64,000 nucleotides of DNA from Druceiella hillmani (GCA_039881145.1 JAYKKI010000075.1:289001-353000); one strand, 5' to 3'. Shown: positions 36,393 to 50,458, numbered from the stretch's first letter. Notes: a model not told the origin generated them from the letters alone. Made by a program: numbers and translations.

Positions 36393-39300
36393 ATTTAATA
36401 TCGAGCCTTTATTTTCCTTACATGATTATACAGGAAAAACTAAAATATTTTCTCCTAAATTAGAAACGTCGATCCGATGCTTCGTTACGAGTTGCTTTGT
36501 TATTCCGTTTGTGCACTTGTTCGGTCCCAAGCGTGAATATTTGCGAATGGGATGAGATTTTACGTGATAAAAAAATCGATTATATCCATTCCCGATCCGC
36601 CATCTATTTCCGTTTAAAAAGTTGTGTCGATGCACTGCTTAGTTGCGACGTGAAAGAAGGATAAGTAAACTCACTTTCGCATTTATGGTATTAGAATTAA
36701 AATAAGGTTTTAAATTATGAGGTATGCATAAACTTTCTATAGTATTTATCTAACTTTATAATTTATCTTGGCAAATTTGAAAAAAGAAGCGCGTTGCGAA
36801 AACAAAAAACTTAATACTATTATTTTTAATACTCAAAAATGCGTACCTTTTGAATTTAATCTTTATTCTAATTAAACATGAAGACATTACTTGGGCAGCT
36901 ATGTTACTTACAACCTTTTTTCCAGCTATTATAGTGAAAACTTACCCCATTTTTCACATTCATTTTTTTGGGGAGATTTCACAATTTTCTTCTGAAAATT
37001 TATTAATTACGAAATTCCTCACCAAAACTTAATCAATTCTATTGCATACAAAAACTAAAAGATCAAAAAATAAATAAACGTTTCATTATATAAGCCAAAG
37101 ACTTCGAAATTTATTACCGCGTAAGTATGCTCTCAGTATTAAAAGGTCGCAAAATAGTGTGATTTTATTTCAATTACTAGAAACCGAGATATATTTTTAA
37201 AGAAATTTTTAGTGTAAATTTGCGCGATTCTAATAGCCGTATTATATTAAACCGACATTATATATTTAAAAAAATTGAGTCTTATACTAATATGTGTGGA
37301 ATCGTTGATAAAAACCAGTTATGAATTCAAAACTATTATGTTTTGTCGTGTAAAATCATGGAGACAAATAAGAGTTAATATAACAATAATGCGTTTGCGT
37401 TATATATTTAGCTTTTTAATACCTACAAAATAAATTTATTTTCCTTATGGTACCAGGTACCAAAATTTAAACGAAAGAAAAGTAGATGGAGAATGAAAGA
37501 AAAGAATATTCTGCAGTAAATATTGCTTTTCAAAAAACACGAGTAATTTAAAAATCTATATTTAATGCTCGTAACCAAATATATATAAATAGGAATATCA
37601 AGTCAGTTTTTATTTTATATACCTAATGTCGAACTTAGGAAAGGTAAGAGGAGAATAGTCTCGATATGTAAATAATGGTAAATTTATTTATATGGAAGAT
37701 CTTTAATTTTCTATGAAACTATATTATGTAAAATTTTCCACACAATTAGAATTAGAATAGAATGTAGTAAGTTTTTGACCTCAATTCAATTATCAATAAA
37801 ACAATAAAATAAAACATAGAACTTTGGTTCTTTTTACTGCAATATTTTACTTGAAATTCAAATGTTTTTGAATTGTTTAATACAAATTTTATTCAGCATT
37901 AAATTATCATGCTCATTGTCTATATTTTACTGACACTATAAATTTTATTGTATGGACATAATTTCTTTTTTTATAATTTTTTTTACATTTGTATCTCATT
38001 TTCAATTGATGTTTTACATACTTGACATACTAATTTGACATAACATATGTATTTTATTACTGGAGCAATAAGTTAGCCATATATTAAAGTTCCCAAAATA
38101 ACAGTAAATTTTCGTTATTAATTGAACGCAATAAATTACATCAGAAATGTAAGCAAAAATTAATTCTGTAGAAAATGGGCTGTGAAATACATTCATTTTA
38201 AAGCAGGGATACAAAAACCAGTAAAGATTTGTATTTAGTTAAAATTACGTTTTCATTTTGAAGTGTAATGAGTGATAGTTAAAATTAGACCATCGAATTC
38301 ATTAAGAAGTATCGAAAGTAATTCAGAACTAATCGACATAAAACGTAGTATAATAGGTTTATCAATAACTTTAAAGGTGCCGCTTAGTATGAATTAGTAC
38401 CTAGTTAGTAATATTAATGCTAACATATTAAATTCCGATACGTTACTAAATAATCAAAAGAAAGGGAAAAAAAATCAGCACAATGAAGCGTAAATAATTT
38501 GTTAAAATGTTCCTCGCGTATAGTCCAATGTTAACAAAAAAACGCTTTTCATTGCAATAGAATTTAATTTTTTGACTGAAAAACTAAACTACTTGGACCA
38601 TTTTATACAGAAATAATATTTTTCTTTTTATGAATTTATAATTTGTAATCAAGCATAGATAATCACGTTTTCAAGACATCACTAAGAAATACTTAGACGT
38701 ATTCAAAATTTTATTTATGTTTTATTTATAGTCATGTATGAATCGAAAATTGGTGTGTACCATACGAATTAAAAACTCCGTATTTAGAAAGTTTAGAAAG
38801 AATTGAAAAAATTGCACAAAAAAAACATTTTAAAAAGCTGAGTCATAAATATATGTTTTTAACCTACTTTTTACATTTTAATGACAGTCAGTTTACAGTT
38901 ACAGATGCCCTAAATTTTTAATCAATTGAATTAATTTTTTAAAGTCAGATTCCACCACTCCATTCGTCTTGGAGAGATATTTTATTTTGTATGAAATATT
39001 AAGTTTAAATATGATTACTTAGTTATTATAATTAAGGTTAATAAATAAAATATTATACGAGTACATTGACTCCATTATTAGTAATATTAATTTTTCAGAT
39101 GACTTCATATCCCCAGGTCAAGAATGTTTTGAGATTTGGGTCAAACCAACTGCGCGACAGAATTATATGTAATTTAAAATGACTATAAAATGAAAAATAG
39201 GGAAACTATTATCAGACAACCTTTCGTGACTGGTGCTAAGTTTTATATTTGAAATTAATTATATAAGTTTTATGTCACGAATACGTCAATCATCTGTATC

Positions 39301-39559
39301 ACATTCATTTTAGGCGCATGCATCTTTAATAAAATTGTATTTGTAACGATTTAAAATAACCAAATTTTAAATTTTGCACATATTTCTCAATTATTTCTTT
39401 ATTTAAATACGATGTCGTATATTTCTCTAACTAGTGTTACCGATTTTATAATTATGAGAGATTCTACTCCAATGAAATATCATCTTGTTTAAAATAAAAT
39501 GAAAATAAAATTTATGTGTACGCAAGACAAATCTTCACATCGCTTTAATCTCGATAAAA
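36393..39559. other. AT-rich DNA, no gene seen
   Basis: Frames at 36426-36635, 36850-37032 and 38014-38214 lack motifs. No repeats recognised. Confidence 0.5.
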
Positions 39560-39840
39560 AAAGCATTTGGTAACGATATTCGGGTCCATAAGTCGGTACT
39601 ATTAAACCTAAAACCCTCAAGAATTTAAATTCCCGTAGAGTGTCTGACCGATGCCCTTGTAAGGATAAGGCTGACCTTTATAAGTATTTATGCTGGAGGG
39701 CTCCATGACCCTTATCTTTTGGAATAAGAATCATGTCGATAGCCAATCAGTGAATCGACTGTATAGCATGTTGACCATATTTTATTGGAGTATGAAGGCG
39801 TTATTCGTTACCTTTAAAAGTGTTTTAGGTGGCAATAAAA
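39560..39840. promoter_or_regulatory. Candidate noncoding regulatory island
   Basis: A 280-bp segment with less AT bias and words resembling factor sites: GATA-type CTTATC and GATAAGG (about 39665 and 39714), nuclear-receptor-type TGACCTTTA (about 39673), and AGCCAATCAG (about 39741). There is no open frame. Clustering suggests a cis-regulatory element, but this is inference from words alone. Confidence 0.25.
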
Positions 39841-42639
39841 TACAGTAAAATTGTAAAATGAAGCCAAATATAAAACAGAAAAACTGTCTTGAAAAATTGT
39901 AGCAAAAAATTTATGGAAGTGGAAAAATTATAAGGTGCTTAACCAACATTATTGAAATAATATACCAAATTATTTCAAACAAAATTATTGAACTAATTTA
40001 AAAAACATTTTTTTTCCTTTCATTTCATTTTTGTAAAATTAAATAGTTAAGCTGATTCATGTCGTATTTACATCGTTGCAATTTTCTTGAAGTGATTTTC
40101 ATAGTTTTTTATTTCTTTATATAGTTATGAGGAAAGCTTATCAGGTTAAGGATATATATATATCAGTTTAAATGTTATACATGACATTGGAAATAAAATA
40201 CTACTTAATTTAATTGTTCAATGGAAACTTAGATAAATACGCTTCTTTACTCTTCATTAAAAATAATGAAAAAGAAAATCTTTACAAATCCTTAAATAAA
40301 GAAAATTACCAGTAATGTTTCAAAATAATGTAAAAATATACAAGACACTGAATTATATACAAGACACTGATATATATACACTGAATTAAATTTCATTACA
40401 ATTATTGACTATGATTTAAAAGATATATTCTTTATTTAATTTCAATGTTCGAATTATTAACTGTGAAAAAAATAATAAATCATATTTCTATCAAATTTAT
40501 TTTATTTAACGATGTGATGGAAGATAATTTTTTTCTTACGCAATTAAATATAAAGTTTATAACTATAAAAATAAAGGAACTCGCTTATATTTTATACAAA
40601 AAGAACAAAAATATTTTTCACTTTAAATACTACAAAATACAAAAACGAAATATACTATAATCTTATTTTTTAATAAAAACTTGAATAAACATGGATCTAG
40701 TTTCTCAATTAAAGAATAATGTAAATAAAATATTCAAACTTTGAAAGAACTAAACCTATGAAATATTTTTAAAAACTGAATTAAATTTAAATACGGAAGA
40801 CATGAAAATACTTTTTTTGCCTTAACCTGACCTTTTCCTCACATTCTTCAAAAATTCTATTAAAAATCTAGTTTTTTTATATAACAATATAGTTAATTTA
40901 TATTTTTTTCTGATTTCATAATTCTCGCATTCTTTTTAAAATTCTTTTGTAGCCACTAATTGGGTGTACAACACATGTCCAGCAGTAACCTGCACGCATA
41001 TTTGGAAAGATGTTGGTTTAGTAGCCTTTTTACTGGATATATTGTCTTTATGAAAATGTTCATCATATTCATCGCTATATAAATTAACGAGAAGGAAATT
41101 TAAGCAACAAATTGCAAATAGACTATAAATTTGAAGTGAAGCACTTTTTGATTGGCAATAAAAACCTTAATTTTTTTTGGTAATTTCTTATAGGAAAATT
41201 TTAGTATTTAGTGAAAGTTATCCATGAATATTTTTCTTTTTGGTTTAATCTTGACAAGAACTTTTAAGTTTTTATTATCTGTACCGAAAATATTCCTGAT
41301 GTAAAAAAAACCTTTGTCGTTTTTGTTTGAGGAATTTCTTCTAACCCGAATGATATATATTTGGTTAAACCTGATTTTTTCTAATCGTATATTCAGTTTC
41401 TCTTGTAATAATGTAATGAACCGCATGATCGATTTTTGAATCACTTTAACAAAAATATGTTTAATTTTAGTGTCTCCTTTCTTAATTCCTTCTGGAACAA
41501 TTCTGGAAGTTCTTCGTCTGCTATGATTTTCAACTTTGAAATATTTTTTTATGATATGCGATACAGAAAAATTAGGAATAAATCGTATTGTATCATATTT
41601 ATGAATTATGAATAAATCTCGGTACCTATATTTAGAAGTAAATTAACTCAACGTTGAAAAATTTTAAGAAATTTAAGATTATCTAAGTCATGAGGCTCTA
41701 CAGCAAAGAATTTCTCGATCTGCGAACGCAATATCGTTTGTAAAAATATCTACTTTCTTCAAAAATATTTAATCCTTTTGCCTTTGCCATTCTTCTGCTT
41801 AATACGAATAGGTAGGCATTCGTATTTTTCATGAATAGCCAAATCAATATATTACAGGTTATTATTATTTTTTTTAATTATGACAAGTGCGTAATTATTG
41901 TTGTACTTTTTATTAAAACAATATGTCTCTATAGATAGAGCCATAAAACGTGTATTTCAGGAATGGTGTGGCTAACATATCTGAGAAATAGTATTTTACC
42001 ACGAAAAATTATTATTAGTATCAAGAAAATAAAGGTAATTCAAATTATCTCAATAAAACTACAAACACTTATTTACTATTTGTTTAATATTCTTACCAAA
42101 TAAAATTTGGAAAATTCGTGAAGGATTAAAGTAATATCCATCACTTCAATTTTTCACTAATTTGTATTGATTCATAAGAAGTATACTACGGAAGTAAAAG
42201 TATGAAGAACTAGATAGTCTCAGAAAATATATAATTTTAAAAACATTAAAAAAACCTAATTTCACTTTAATAGTTGCACAGTTTAAGTCATTCAGTATGA
42301 AAAAAAAAGATGTTTCGTTTCAAAATATTGGTTTTTGTAATCTAATTGTACTTAATATTTTTATATTGTTAAATTGTTAATAATTTATGGTAACAAAAAG
42401 AAAATTGAACATGTTAAATTACAATTGTAAATAAAATTTTGATAATCATAAGTTAATTACCACACAAAAAAATATATATAATGCATAGAATTTTACAACT
42501 TGGTCATTTCCGTACCAATGAGACGATTGGCTCATAACTATCAAATTCATAATGAAGGCACAACTGTCAAATTAAATCAAATATTTGAAAATGCAACATT
42601 GTTATCCATTGTTTTTGTTTCACAATAATCTCGAAATGA
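39841..42639. other. AT-rich DNA, no gene identified
   Basis: ATACAAGACACTGAATTATA is partly repeated near 40338 and 40357. Minus-strand translation around 40900-41850 gives several Lys/Ile-rich fragments (for example 41208-41444, 78 codons) that could be a decayed transposon protein, but no motif was recognised. Confidence 0.4.
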
Positions 42640-42870
42640 TGTGTAAAATATTATAAATGGTGCAAAATCAAATCTGCAAAAGCTCGAGTATTTTCTGTAC
42701 TTTTATTTTTATTCCACTACAAAATATATCACAGGTGTAAACTTCATTGAGTTTTTGAGAAATTGTTTCAATTTGTGTGATAATAGCTCATTAATTCTAA
42801 GTATTGCTTTTAGAACATTCATTAGTGTAACTTTAATTTGTTATGAAATATTATTCATTTTAACTAAAAA
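42640..42870 (+). repeat. Possible third copy of the dispersed repeat
   Basis: GTGATAATAGCTCATTAATT followed by AGTATTGCTTTTAGAACATT parallels GTGATAATAGCTCGTTGAAT and the following bases at 31905-31970. Only this central part is recognisable. Confidence 0.3.
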
Positions 42871-43254
42871 GTATATTTAGAATGTTAACTTTATTCCTTT
42901 TGTATCATGTGGAGATATCTCATATAAGAATACATGCTTATGACAATGGGAACCTGTAAAATATTTTTTTACCTTTAGTTTAGATTTTAAAAAATTATTT
43001 CTCTAATTATTTTATATCAGACGAACATTACTTAAGTTATATTTTAAAGTTTTTCGTTAAAGTTAACTTTGGCATATCTATTCAAATTCTGATCTGGGTA
43101 TTATGATGTATTATCGGCCACAATATATTAATAATGTGTAATCAATATGTAATATATGTAGTGGAATTAGAGCCAAAAGCTTATATAAATAGCGACAAAG
43201 TCATTAATTTCGACAACTACTTAATACAAAGAATGTTAGCAATATTACTACTCG

Positions 43255-43302
<48 letters not shown>

Positions 43303-45941
43303 GTTATTTTATCTAACCTGTGACTCACTTTCAAAAATAAGATCGCCTAACACTTATAAAAACTTGACTTTATTTCAACATCGTATGTTTGAAACTCTTG
43401 CATTAAATGCAAGACCGATTGATACTACGCTTACTAAAATCAGTTTAGCAGTTTTTGGGCTACGATCACTAAAAAAATGATAAACGTTAAAGGTATTATA
43501 CATTTTCATTACATACAGCATACTTTCATCTTCATTTCTTAAATTTTATTAACTAGGATAATTTTTATCTTAATATTCTTTGATGATAATCAAATAACAT
43601 CATTTTTATTGACTGATGTAATATATTAAAGGACAAGTTGCAAAAACTTAAATTAGCTTTAATCCTTTACTTACATCAGAAGTTCAGTCTGGGACAATTT
43701 TTGCCTCGATACAGCGGTCTTCGAATAATATGGAAACCGTCACAGCGTAAATAAACTAAAGCTAATCAAAACTGAACTGAAGTATTTTTTTACTATAATT
43801 TGAAACAGGGTCTTTCATACTAATGAGTGCCCTGAAGAAATATCTAATGTTTTCGACGTAGACTGTCCGTCTCTCTTTATTGTCTTCTATTGATGCAAGG
43901 AATTTCAAAGCTGCAACTAAGTTTGGATGGCGACGAAAGGTCGTATCGTCTCGCTATTACCAGGGGTGAAGAATGTTGAATTTTAAAAGCTGACTCTAAT
44001 TGACCGGAAAAATTCAGGAGATCCTCAGAATTAGTCCATAAATGCTAAATTTTATAAGGAAGTTGACGTATGGAAAAATTGTGCTGTCTCTGAATATCTC
44101 AATCCTTTAGCGGTGGAATGGTGTAGAATATATTAAACTAATGTAACTCAAGTGAGTCAAAAACCGTACACTCAGTTATCTTGGTCCACGAAAGTTGGTT
44201 GTACTTTTTCGACTTTCTCGATAAATACAGACCGAAAATAGACGTTTTGAAATTACCTCGCACTAGCCATGGCTAGATGCAGAAATTCATTAAAAATAGA
44301 TTGATAACCATTTTCCTATTCTAAAGGAGATAGTGTAGGCTAGATCATGAAAATTGGAAAAAAAATCAAAAACATATCAATGGACATATTTAAAAGAGTG
44401 ACAAACCAAATAATTCTCAAGCGTGTTTATTAGTGGAATCGCAATTGATTATTAATCAAGAAAATATAAATTAAATTTATTACTAATGTACACGAATTTA
44501 AAAAGTAAATTATGTTTCCACTTCCACACACTGGAATCCTGCAAGAAAGAGCTAATTTTTTTCGTGGAGACAGTGAATTAATTTCCGTCTTATTTTTTCA
44601 CGCGCATGAAAATAGCGATTTCGTTGTAAATTTTGAATAAATTAAAAGCACTTTACTTCTTCCTGACAAACTGTTTCTCATCTTTATATTTTGTTTAACA
44701 ATCTAAGCAGTATAGGTGATAAAATTCTATTAAATTAAATTTTGCAGCCGGCATTTGCAATCAGCTTTATTTTCATATACCCACTAAGAAACGTAATTGT
44801 CATTGCCATTTATGTATACTGATGCAAACATTTACACACATGTTTACATATATGTACAAATCCATAAACATACTGTTACCAATGGTATAGAATAGAGGAA
44901 GACAATAGTGTATAGAAGGAAAAAAAGTAAATTAAGTATATTAGTTACGAGAAGTTTAAATTTCTAAAGTGATTATTATATGCGTGTTTAGTGGGAGCAT
45001 TTTGCATGTTGGAGTCTTTGATAGAAGGTAGCATGATGATCGAAGATGGGTGAGAAGGTACATGAACGCGTTTACACACATTTATAGCAAACTTTCATTT
45101 TTCATCATGTATGAGAAATGTGTATTTAGAAAATAGCGGCAGTTAAAATATTCATGTTCAAAAACCACTACCATTTGGCAAAGTCTAAATTGCAACCAAA
45201 CTGGACAATTTTTGAAAAACTTATAAAATAATTAGCAGACATGACACACGAGAAAAACAAATAACATTTAATTAATTAGCAAGATTTTCGTGAATGAATG
45301 CACTGAAATATTCAAATATAATATATACATGAATTTGCATTACATACAGGTGAAACTGTTATTTTACCCAACTTTCTTAAATTAATTTTCAAAACTACTT
45401 TTATTATTTTTTTTATTAAATGTACAGGTTAGCAAACAATATAATAATAGATTTCTTAAAAATCAGGAAGGTACTTGAAGCTTTGTTCCAATCTGGCCAA
45501 CCATTATGATTCATTGGATCACGGGGTCGCAAAATGGGATTCGATATGCTCTAATCAAACGAGTGCAAATCCAAAGTAAAATTGTCTAATGACAAACAAA
45601 ATCTTCTTATAAAAAGCGATTAATTTTAGTTATATGATAATGAAATCAAATCTAGTACGACATATAAGAAAGTAGATAAATTAGTTAAGAAAAATAATAT
45701 TCATAAATGTTGGAATGTTGTGATAACATTTCGTGATTACGATCAAAATAATGTACGTATTGTACTCAATCCAAGGGTGGCCACTTTTCAGGTAGTAATT
45801 TCGCTTAAATTTCGAACCCTCATTCTCGTTATCTCCTGACTCGTATCTATAAGAATGTTCAGAACTCTAATTTGGTCTTCATCATCAGTCCCTTTTCATT
45901 TTTTCTTTTTTTACGTCCTTTTCTGCTATTTTTTCTCATTT
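42871..45941. other. AT-rich DNA, no gene identified
   Basis: Includes the (AT)n tract at 43257-43299. A somewhat GC-richer stretch at 43680-44300 has no open frame and no recognised motif. A short word TTAGTGGAATCGCAATTGAT at 44430 recurs with one or two changes at 47529. Confidence 0.4.
43257..43299. repeat. (AT)n microsatellite
   Basis: About 43 bp of AT dinucleotide; it forms the Tyr-Ile end of a spurious 60-codon frame. Confidence 0.98.
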
Positions 45942-45961
45942 AATATATATATGTGTATATT

Positions 45962-46006
<45 letters not shown>
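45942..46006. repeat. (AT)n microsatellite, interrupted
   Basis: AT run with GTGTATATTTA and GTATAT interruptions; it abuts the left end of the MITE at 46009, so the element seems to have inserted into or beside the tract. Confidence 0.95.
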
Positions 46007-46008
<2 letters not shown>

Positions 46009-46010
<2 letters not shown>

Positions 46011-46230
46011 ACTTCCGGTTTGGTAATTTCTTAGCATCCCTTTATTAAAGGCCAAATATTTAGGTTTTACTACAACCTCAATAATTTAGCAGACTGCGAC
46101 TAGTATAGCATAATTTTCTTGTAGAATAATGCGATGCAGATAGCGTAGTATTTTAGGCCGAATAATGAATGCATTATAAATATTTGGCCCTTAATAAAGG
46201 GATGCTAAGAAATTACCAAACCAGAAGTAA
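46009..46230. mobile_element. 222-bp MITE with 54-bp terminal inverted repeats
   Basis: The left arm 46009-46062 begins TTACTTCCGGTTTGGTAATT. The right arm 46177-46230 is its reverse complement with about two mismatches. Both ends are flanked by TA (46007-46008 and 46231-46232), consistent with a TA target-site duplication of the Tc1/mariner type. The 114-bp interior has no coding capacity. Near-identity of the arms suggests a fairly young insertion or folding-driven conservation. The superfamily is inferred from the TA only. Confidence 0.85.
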
Positions 46231-47942
46231 TAAAACGGAAGACCCTGTAGTATAGACAATGTAGTATAGCACAGAAGATCCTGTAGTATAAAATATGTGA
46301 GTGTATATTCTAGGTGTCATGGTGGTATATTTTGTTTCTTTTTGACTATAATGAACAGAGTCTTATTCTAAATTTCTTCAAACTAAAAAAGTATTCAATT
46401 ACCGAACACAAATCTTTCACAAATATTTTAAATTATGTGTTATTAATTATTTTATTACATCTGCGTTATAATTAGGAAAAGGAAAATGAGTTAAATCTGA
46501 TGTTCAAATCAGGAATAATGACATACAGAGAAATGTAACTCGAAGGTTACACATTTGAATTTGATAGAAATACAGATGCTCGAAATTGAGTATTTTCTCA
46601 CATTAATCGTAAGTTGCTCGCCGTATTTTACTTAACAATGAAATATGTCATGCTATAGCCGTAAAAAAATTATTACAACTCTAACAACATGAAGTAGCTT
46701 TACATAATAAATAACAAACAATGTGTGATCCTCATAATGTAACCAATATCATTTAATAGAATCGCGAACAACTCCGGCCCAAATTTTGGACTATACCTTC
46801 CTCGCAGCAATGTAAATAATAGTTAGGTAAAAATTCGCACGTACGGTTTCTGGTCCATTTATGAGGAACAAAAGAAACCTACTTGCATAATAAGGAAACT
46901 TCTTACAACTTAGAGTTTGTGTGAAAAGCCGTTGACTAAACAAAAAATACATTTTCAATGGTTTAATTTTCCAACTATTATTTACAATCGTTTTAGTAAT
47001 TTCGTCATCTTCTTGAATTTTTCACTCTCAACAAAGTGATATTTATGATTACATGTCGCCAATGAACAGAGCTAACTTATTAAATAATTGATTTGTAAAT
47101 TTGGTACACGATGCAATAAATTATGGCCGTATTACAATAGTTGGTGTATGTACTCCATTGATTCTTAGTTTTTTAGGATAAGCTTAATGAACTTTAGAAT
47201 TCATCGCAAATGGAAACTTTTTCAAAAATAATTTCTTCTGGATAGCAAATAATTTTAACAGTTCTATTCCACAACATATACTAAATTATTTTATATAAAA
47301 CCACCTTTCTTGTGCTCTCAAATTATATTGGGGGATTAAAATTATTACATAAAAATAAATTAGGACATAATGTATAATAAAAAAAATACACCAGCCCAAA
47401 TCAATGAAATATAATAACAGCAAAATATATCGAAAACGACATTATATATAGAAATACATTCCCAATAAATATTTATATCATACGAAATTATTCTCAAGAT
47501 TCTATGAAACATTTTGCGATATTTTAATCAGTGGAATCGAAATTGATATATCGGGCTCAGAGTTCTCGTCAATAGCCATTTTTTGAAGACGTACAATAAA
47601 GTTTATATATTTGAATGAGTGAGTACAATAACGGTAAGGAATACATTATTTCATATTCAAACTGTTTACTATATGATACTACGCAATAGGTAGCAGAAGT
47701 ATGATAAATTTATGAAGTCCACTTCACTTACAAATTAGCATAAAATTAAAATAAAATAAAAAAAAGAAATTATATCATCACATAATGTTAAATTAGTTGC
47801 CGAAAACTTGTTTGTTCTAATACATTAATAAATTTTTCGGAATAAAATCGATTCACTAATTATTGTATTGCTTCATACTATTTAAGGCCAAAAAACATAT
47901 TTTGAATATAGTTTTAAATGCATTGTTTTAATGTTATTTTAC
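46231..47942. other. AT-rich DNA, no gene seen
   Basis: Immediately right of the MITE, a GAAGACCCTGTAGTATA word recurs as GAAGATCCTGTAGTATA (46239 and 46265). Nothing else recognised. Confidence 0.5.
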
Positions 47943-48065
47943 TTCACAATTAAATTAAACTACGTGATGTAGTATTATTTGTACTTTTTTTTAGAAATTA
48001 AAAAAAGTAGAAATAATACTACATCACGTAGTTTCATTTAATTGTGAATAATGAATTTCTACAAA
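47943..48065. mobile_element. Head-to-head Penelope-like repeat fragments
   Basis: The 3' part of the 2808-2960 repeat (AAATAATACTACATCACGTA onward, to ATTAACGCCAAATATATT at about 48080) is present on the plus strand from 48000. A second copy, inverted, occupies 47943-47992. The two form arms of about 47 bp with few mismatches and a spacer under 10 bp. The hammerhead-like portion is not included. Confidence 0.75.
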
Positions 48066-50297
48066 ATTAACGCCAAATATATTAAATATGTTATTTTACT
48101 TATTATCACTACGTTCTTTTTTATTTATATATCCATAATTTGCGATCTTTTATAGTTTATTTTACACATGAATTATGAACAATTTTGAATGCTAAAATTA
48201 CCAAAGTATTTTCACGATTTTGGAAAATAATATTTTGTGTTTATGAGATATTTAAAATATTATTTTTCTGTTTTAAACAATTCAATTATCAAGTTCAGTA
48301 TATTTTATTACCAATAATATTTCACTGATTTCTTTACATACTCGTATATGGAAGATACATAGGTTTCCAGTCGGTCAATCAAAGTTATATGAAAGGAAAA
48401 GCACTTTTTCACATTTTAATTTGAAATATTTGAAAGTTTCACAAGATGATTTCACCGAGTCTCAAATTTTTACACGATCTAGAAAATTATTCTATATCTT
48501 TTATCTTCTATTTAGTGTAATTTTTAGCTTACGTTCTAGATTGTTACTATCATAAACGGTTAGTTTATTTTCAATTAGGCAATTCATAGTTAGTTGTTAC
48601 GCGATTATGCAGTTTTTATTCGAGTGTATTCAATTTTATTCATAATTATAAAAAAACACTTGTTGTTATAGGAAAAAATACTTGAAGAAACCTATATTCG
48701 ATTTCTTTTTACAATATTTTAGCTTTTTATAAGTTAAAAATTGATGCCCTGGATGTCCAACCTAATGAAAATATTGCTAGAAACATGCGAAACCAGACAA
48801 ATATGTGCGACATTTCATTTGTATCATAATTTCATAGTGATTGAGATTAAAAGGTTATTTCTAACGTTATTATTTGATTATGGATATCCTATTTAATTGT
48901 GGCTATTATTGAGCTTTGGAAAATTGTATTATAAAAACTTAAACGGGTATTTCATTGTTCTGAATGCTAGCATTTTACAAAACAAAACATAATATGTATA
49001 TAATTATATTTCTATGTTATATATTTTAAATATTTATCTAGCATTAATTTAATTTTTTTATATAGTACAAATTCTGATGGACTGTTTAGTGAAGTGCTAC
49101 ATGCAATCTACATGTTACACAATTTAAACAACAAAAATTAAAAAATCAATACTTCATTGTATTGTCTCTTTCAAAATCCATCATTAAACGAAAATAAATG
49201 ACAAGGCAACTTGGTAACATATGTCGTAGTTAAGTGTGAGTAAAAACCAAAATTAAAAAAACTAATAAACGATTAAGGCTGAGAGAATCCAAACATACTA
49301 AGCGATCCTTTATTGGAAATGTTAGAAATTCCACTCATTGCTGTCGACATATTTTCGTTGTAAAGGCGACGGGAAAATATTTCAATGTTCATCAAAGGTT
49401 TCTTCGCTTCTTGTACCGACGCGGTCAGGGATAGGTTAAGTTATGCGTTGTAATTATTTTTAAAATACCATCCATATGAAGAGCAATTTTTAATATGTTC
49501 GATAAAAATGTAACTGAGATGTATATCTTTTAACCTTTTAATAATCACCATGCGCTTAGATTTAATCTCCTTTTCGTTGTTAGGTTTTCACATAGGGAAC
49601 CCTACATCAAGAGGAAAAAGAATGGGAAGCCCTATAAGTTAACTTACGCGTCCGTCCGTTTATCCTCTTCCGCATACGGTTAAAATACTTTAACACTAGG
49701 ACAAATTTACGTACTTTGCCGAATTATATACCAGACAATTTTTTTGGATATAATTATACAAAGTAATTTAATTTCACTTTTTTTCTTGTATATAATTCGG
49801 TAAAATAATTTAAGTTTGACCCAGTGATAAAGCATGTTAACCCTATCCTCGTTAACATGCGGAAGATTATAATGATAGTTAACACCAGAAAAGATGTGTA
49901 CAAAAATGTTGAACGAGCGAATAATGTAATTGATTTTTTGCATGGATGTTACTCGTATATGGCATATTAACTAACGTAGAAAATAAGAAGCATTTCAAAA
50001 TAGTTGTTTCTTTTCACGGAATTTAATTAAAGTAATGTTTGAGATGTCATTGAGAATATTCATACTGTTTTCTTTGGAGCGTTAAATTATGTTTTATATG
50101 AAATAATTGTTTTTTTTTAAATTTTCTTTTATTGTGTAGAATATAAATTGAAGCAAGAACCTATAAGTTTTCTAAAGATATTTATTACAAATATAATTTG
50201 TTTATTATTTAAAAATATCCTGAAAATATTCTCTTCCCGATATCCACAACTATTGGAGAAAAATTGTAAAAACAAAGGTACGAAAAATAAAGCAATG

Positions 50298-50298
<1 letters not shown>
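48066..50298. other. AT-rich DNA, no gene seen
   Basis: A 78-codon minus frame at 49707-49943 has no motif. CTTGTATATAATTCGG and CCGAATTATATACCAG near 49729 and 49785 form a loose inverted pair. Confidence 0.45.
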
Positions 50299-50338
<40 letters not shown>

Positions 50339-50339
50339 T

Positions 50340-50402
<63 letters not shown>

Positions 50403-50403
50403 T

Positions 50404-50453
<50 letters not shown>
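50299..50453. repeat. (AT)n microsatellite with duplicated internal block
   Basis: Alternating AT with a GTATATATTTATATATATAT block and following ACATA at about 50331 and again at about 50395 (period about 64 bp), showing that a larger unit was duplicated inside the tract. The 110-codon frame through it is an artefact. Confidence 0.97.

Positions 50454-50458
<5 letters not shown>

Noticed and set aside
36165..36555. Plus-strand frames of 77 and 114 codons
   Set aside because: They run antisense through the tRNA-derived SINE; the apparent lower codon bias comes from the GC-rich SINE head.
40900..41850. Series of Lys/Ile-rich minus-strand fragments suggesting a decayed transposon protein
   Set aside because: No motif could be recognised in any frame, so it was not called as a pseudogene.
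43680..44300. GC-richer stretch with CCCTGAAGAAATATC, considered as another Penelope-like motif
   Set aside because: No stem, no GAAAC and no GTC follow at the right distance.
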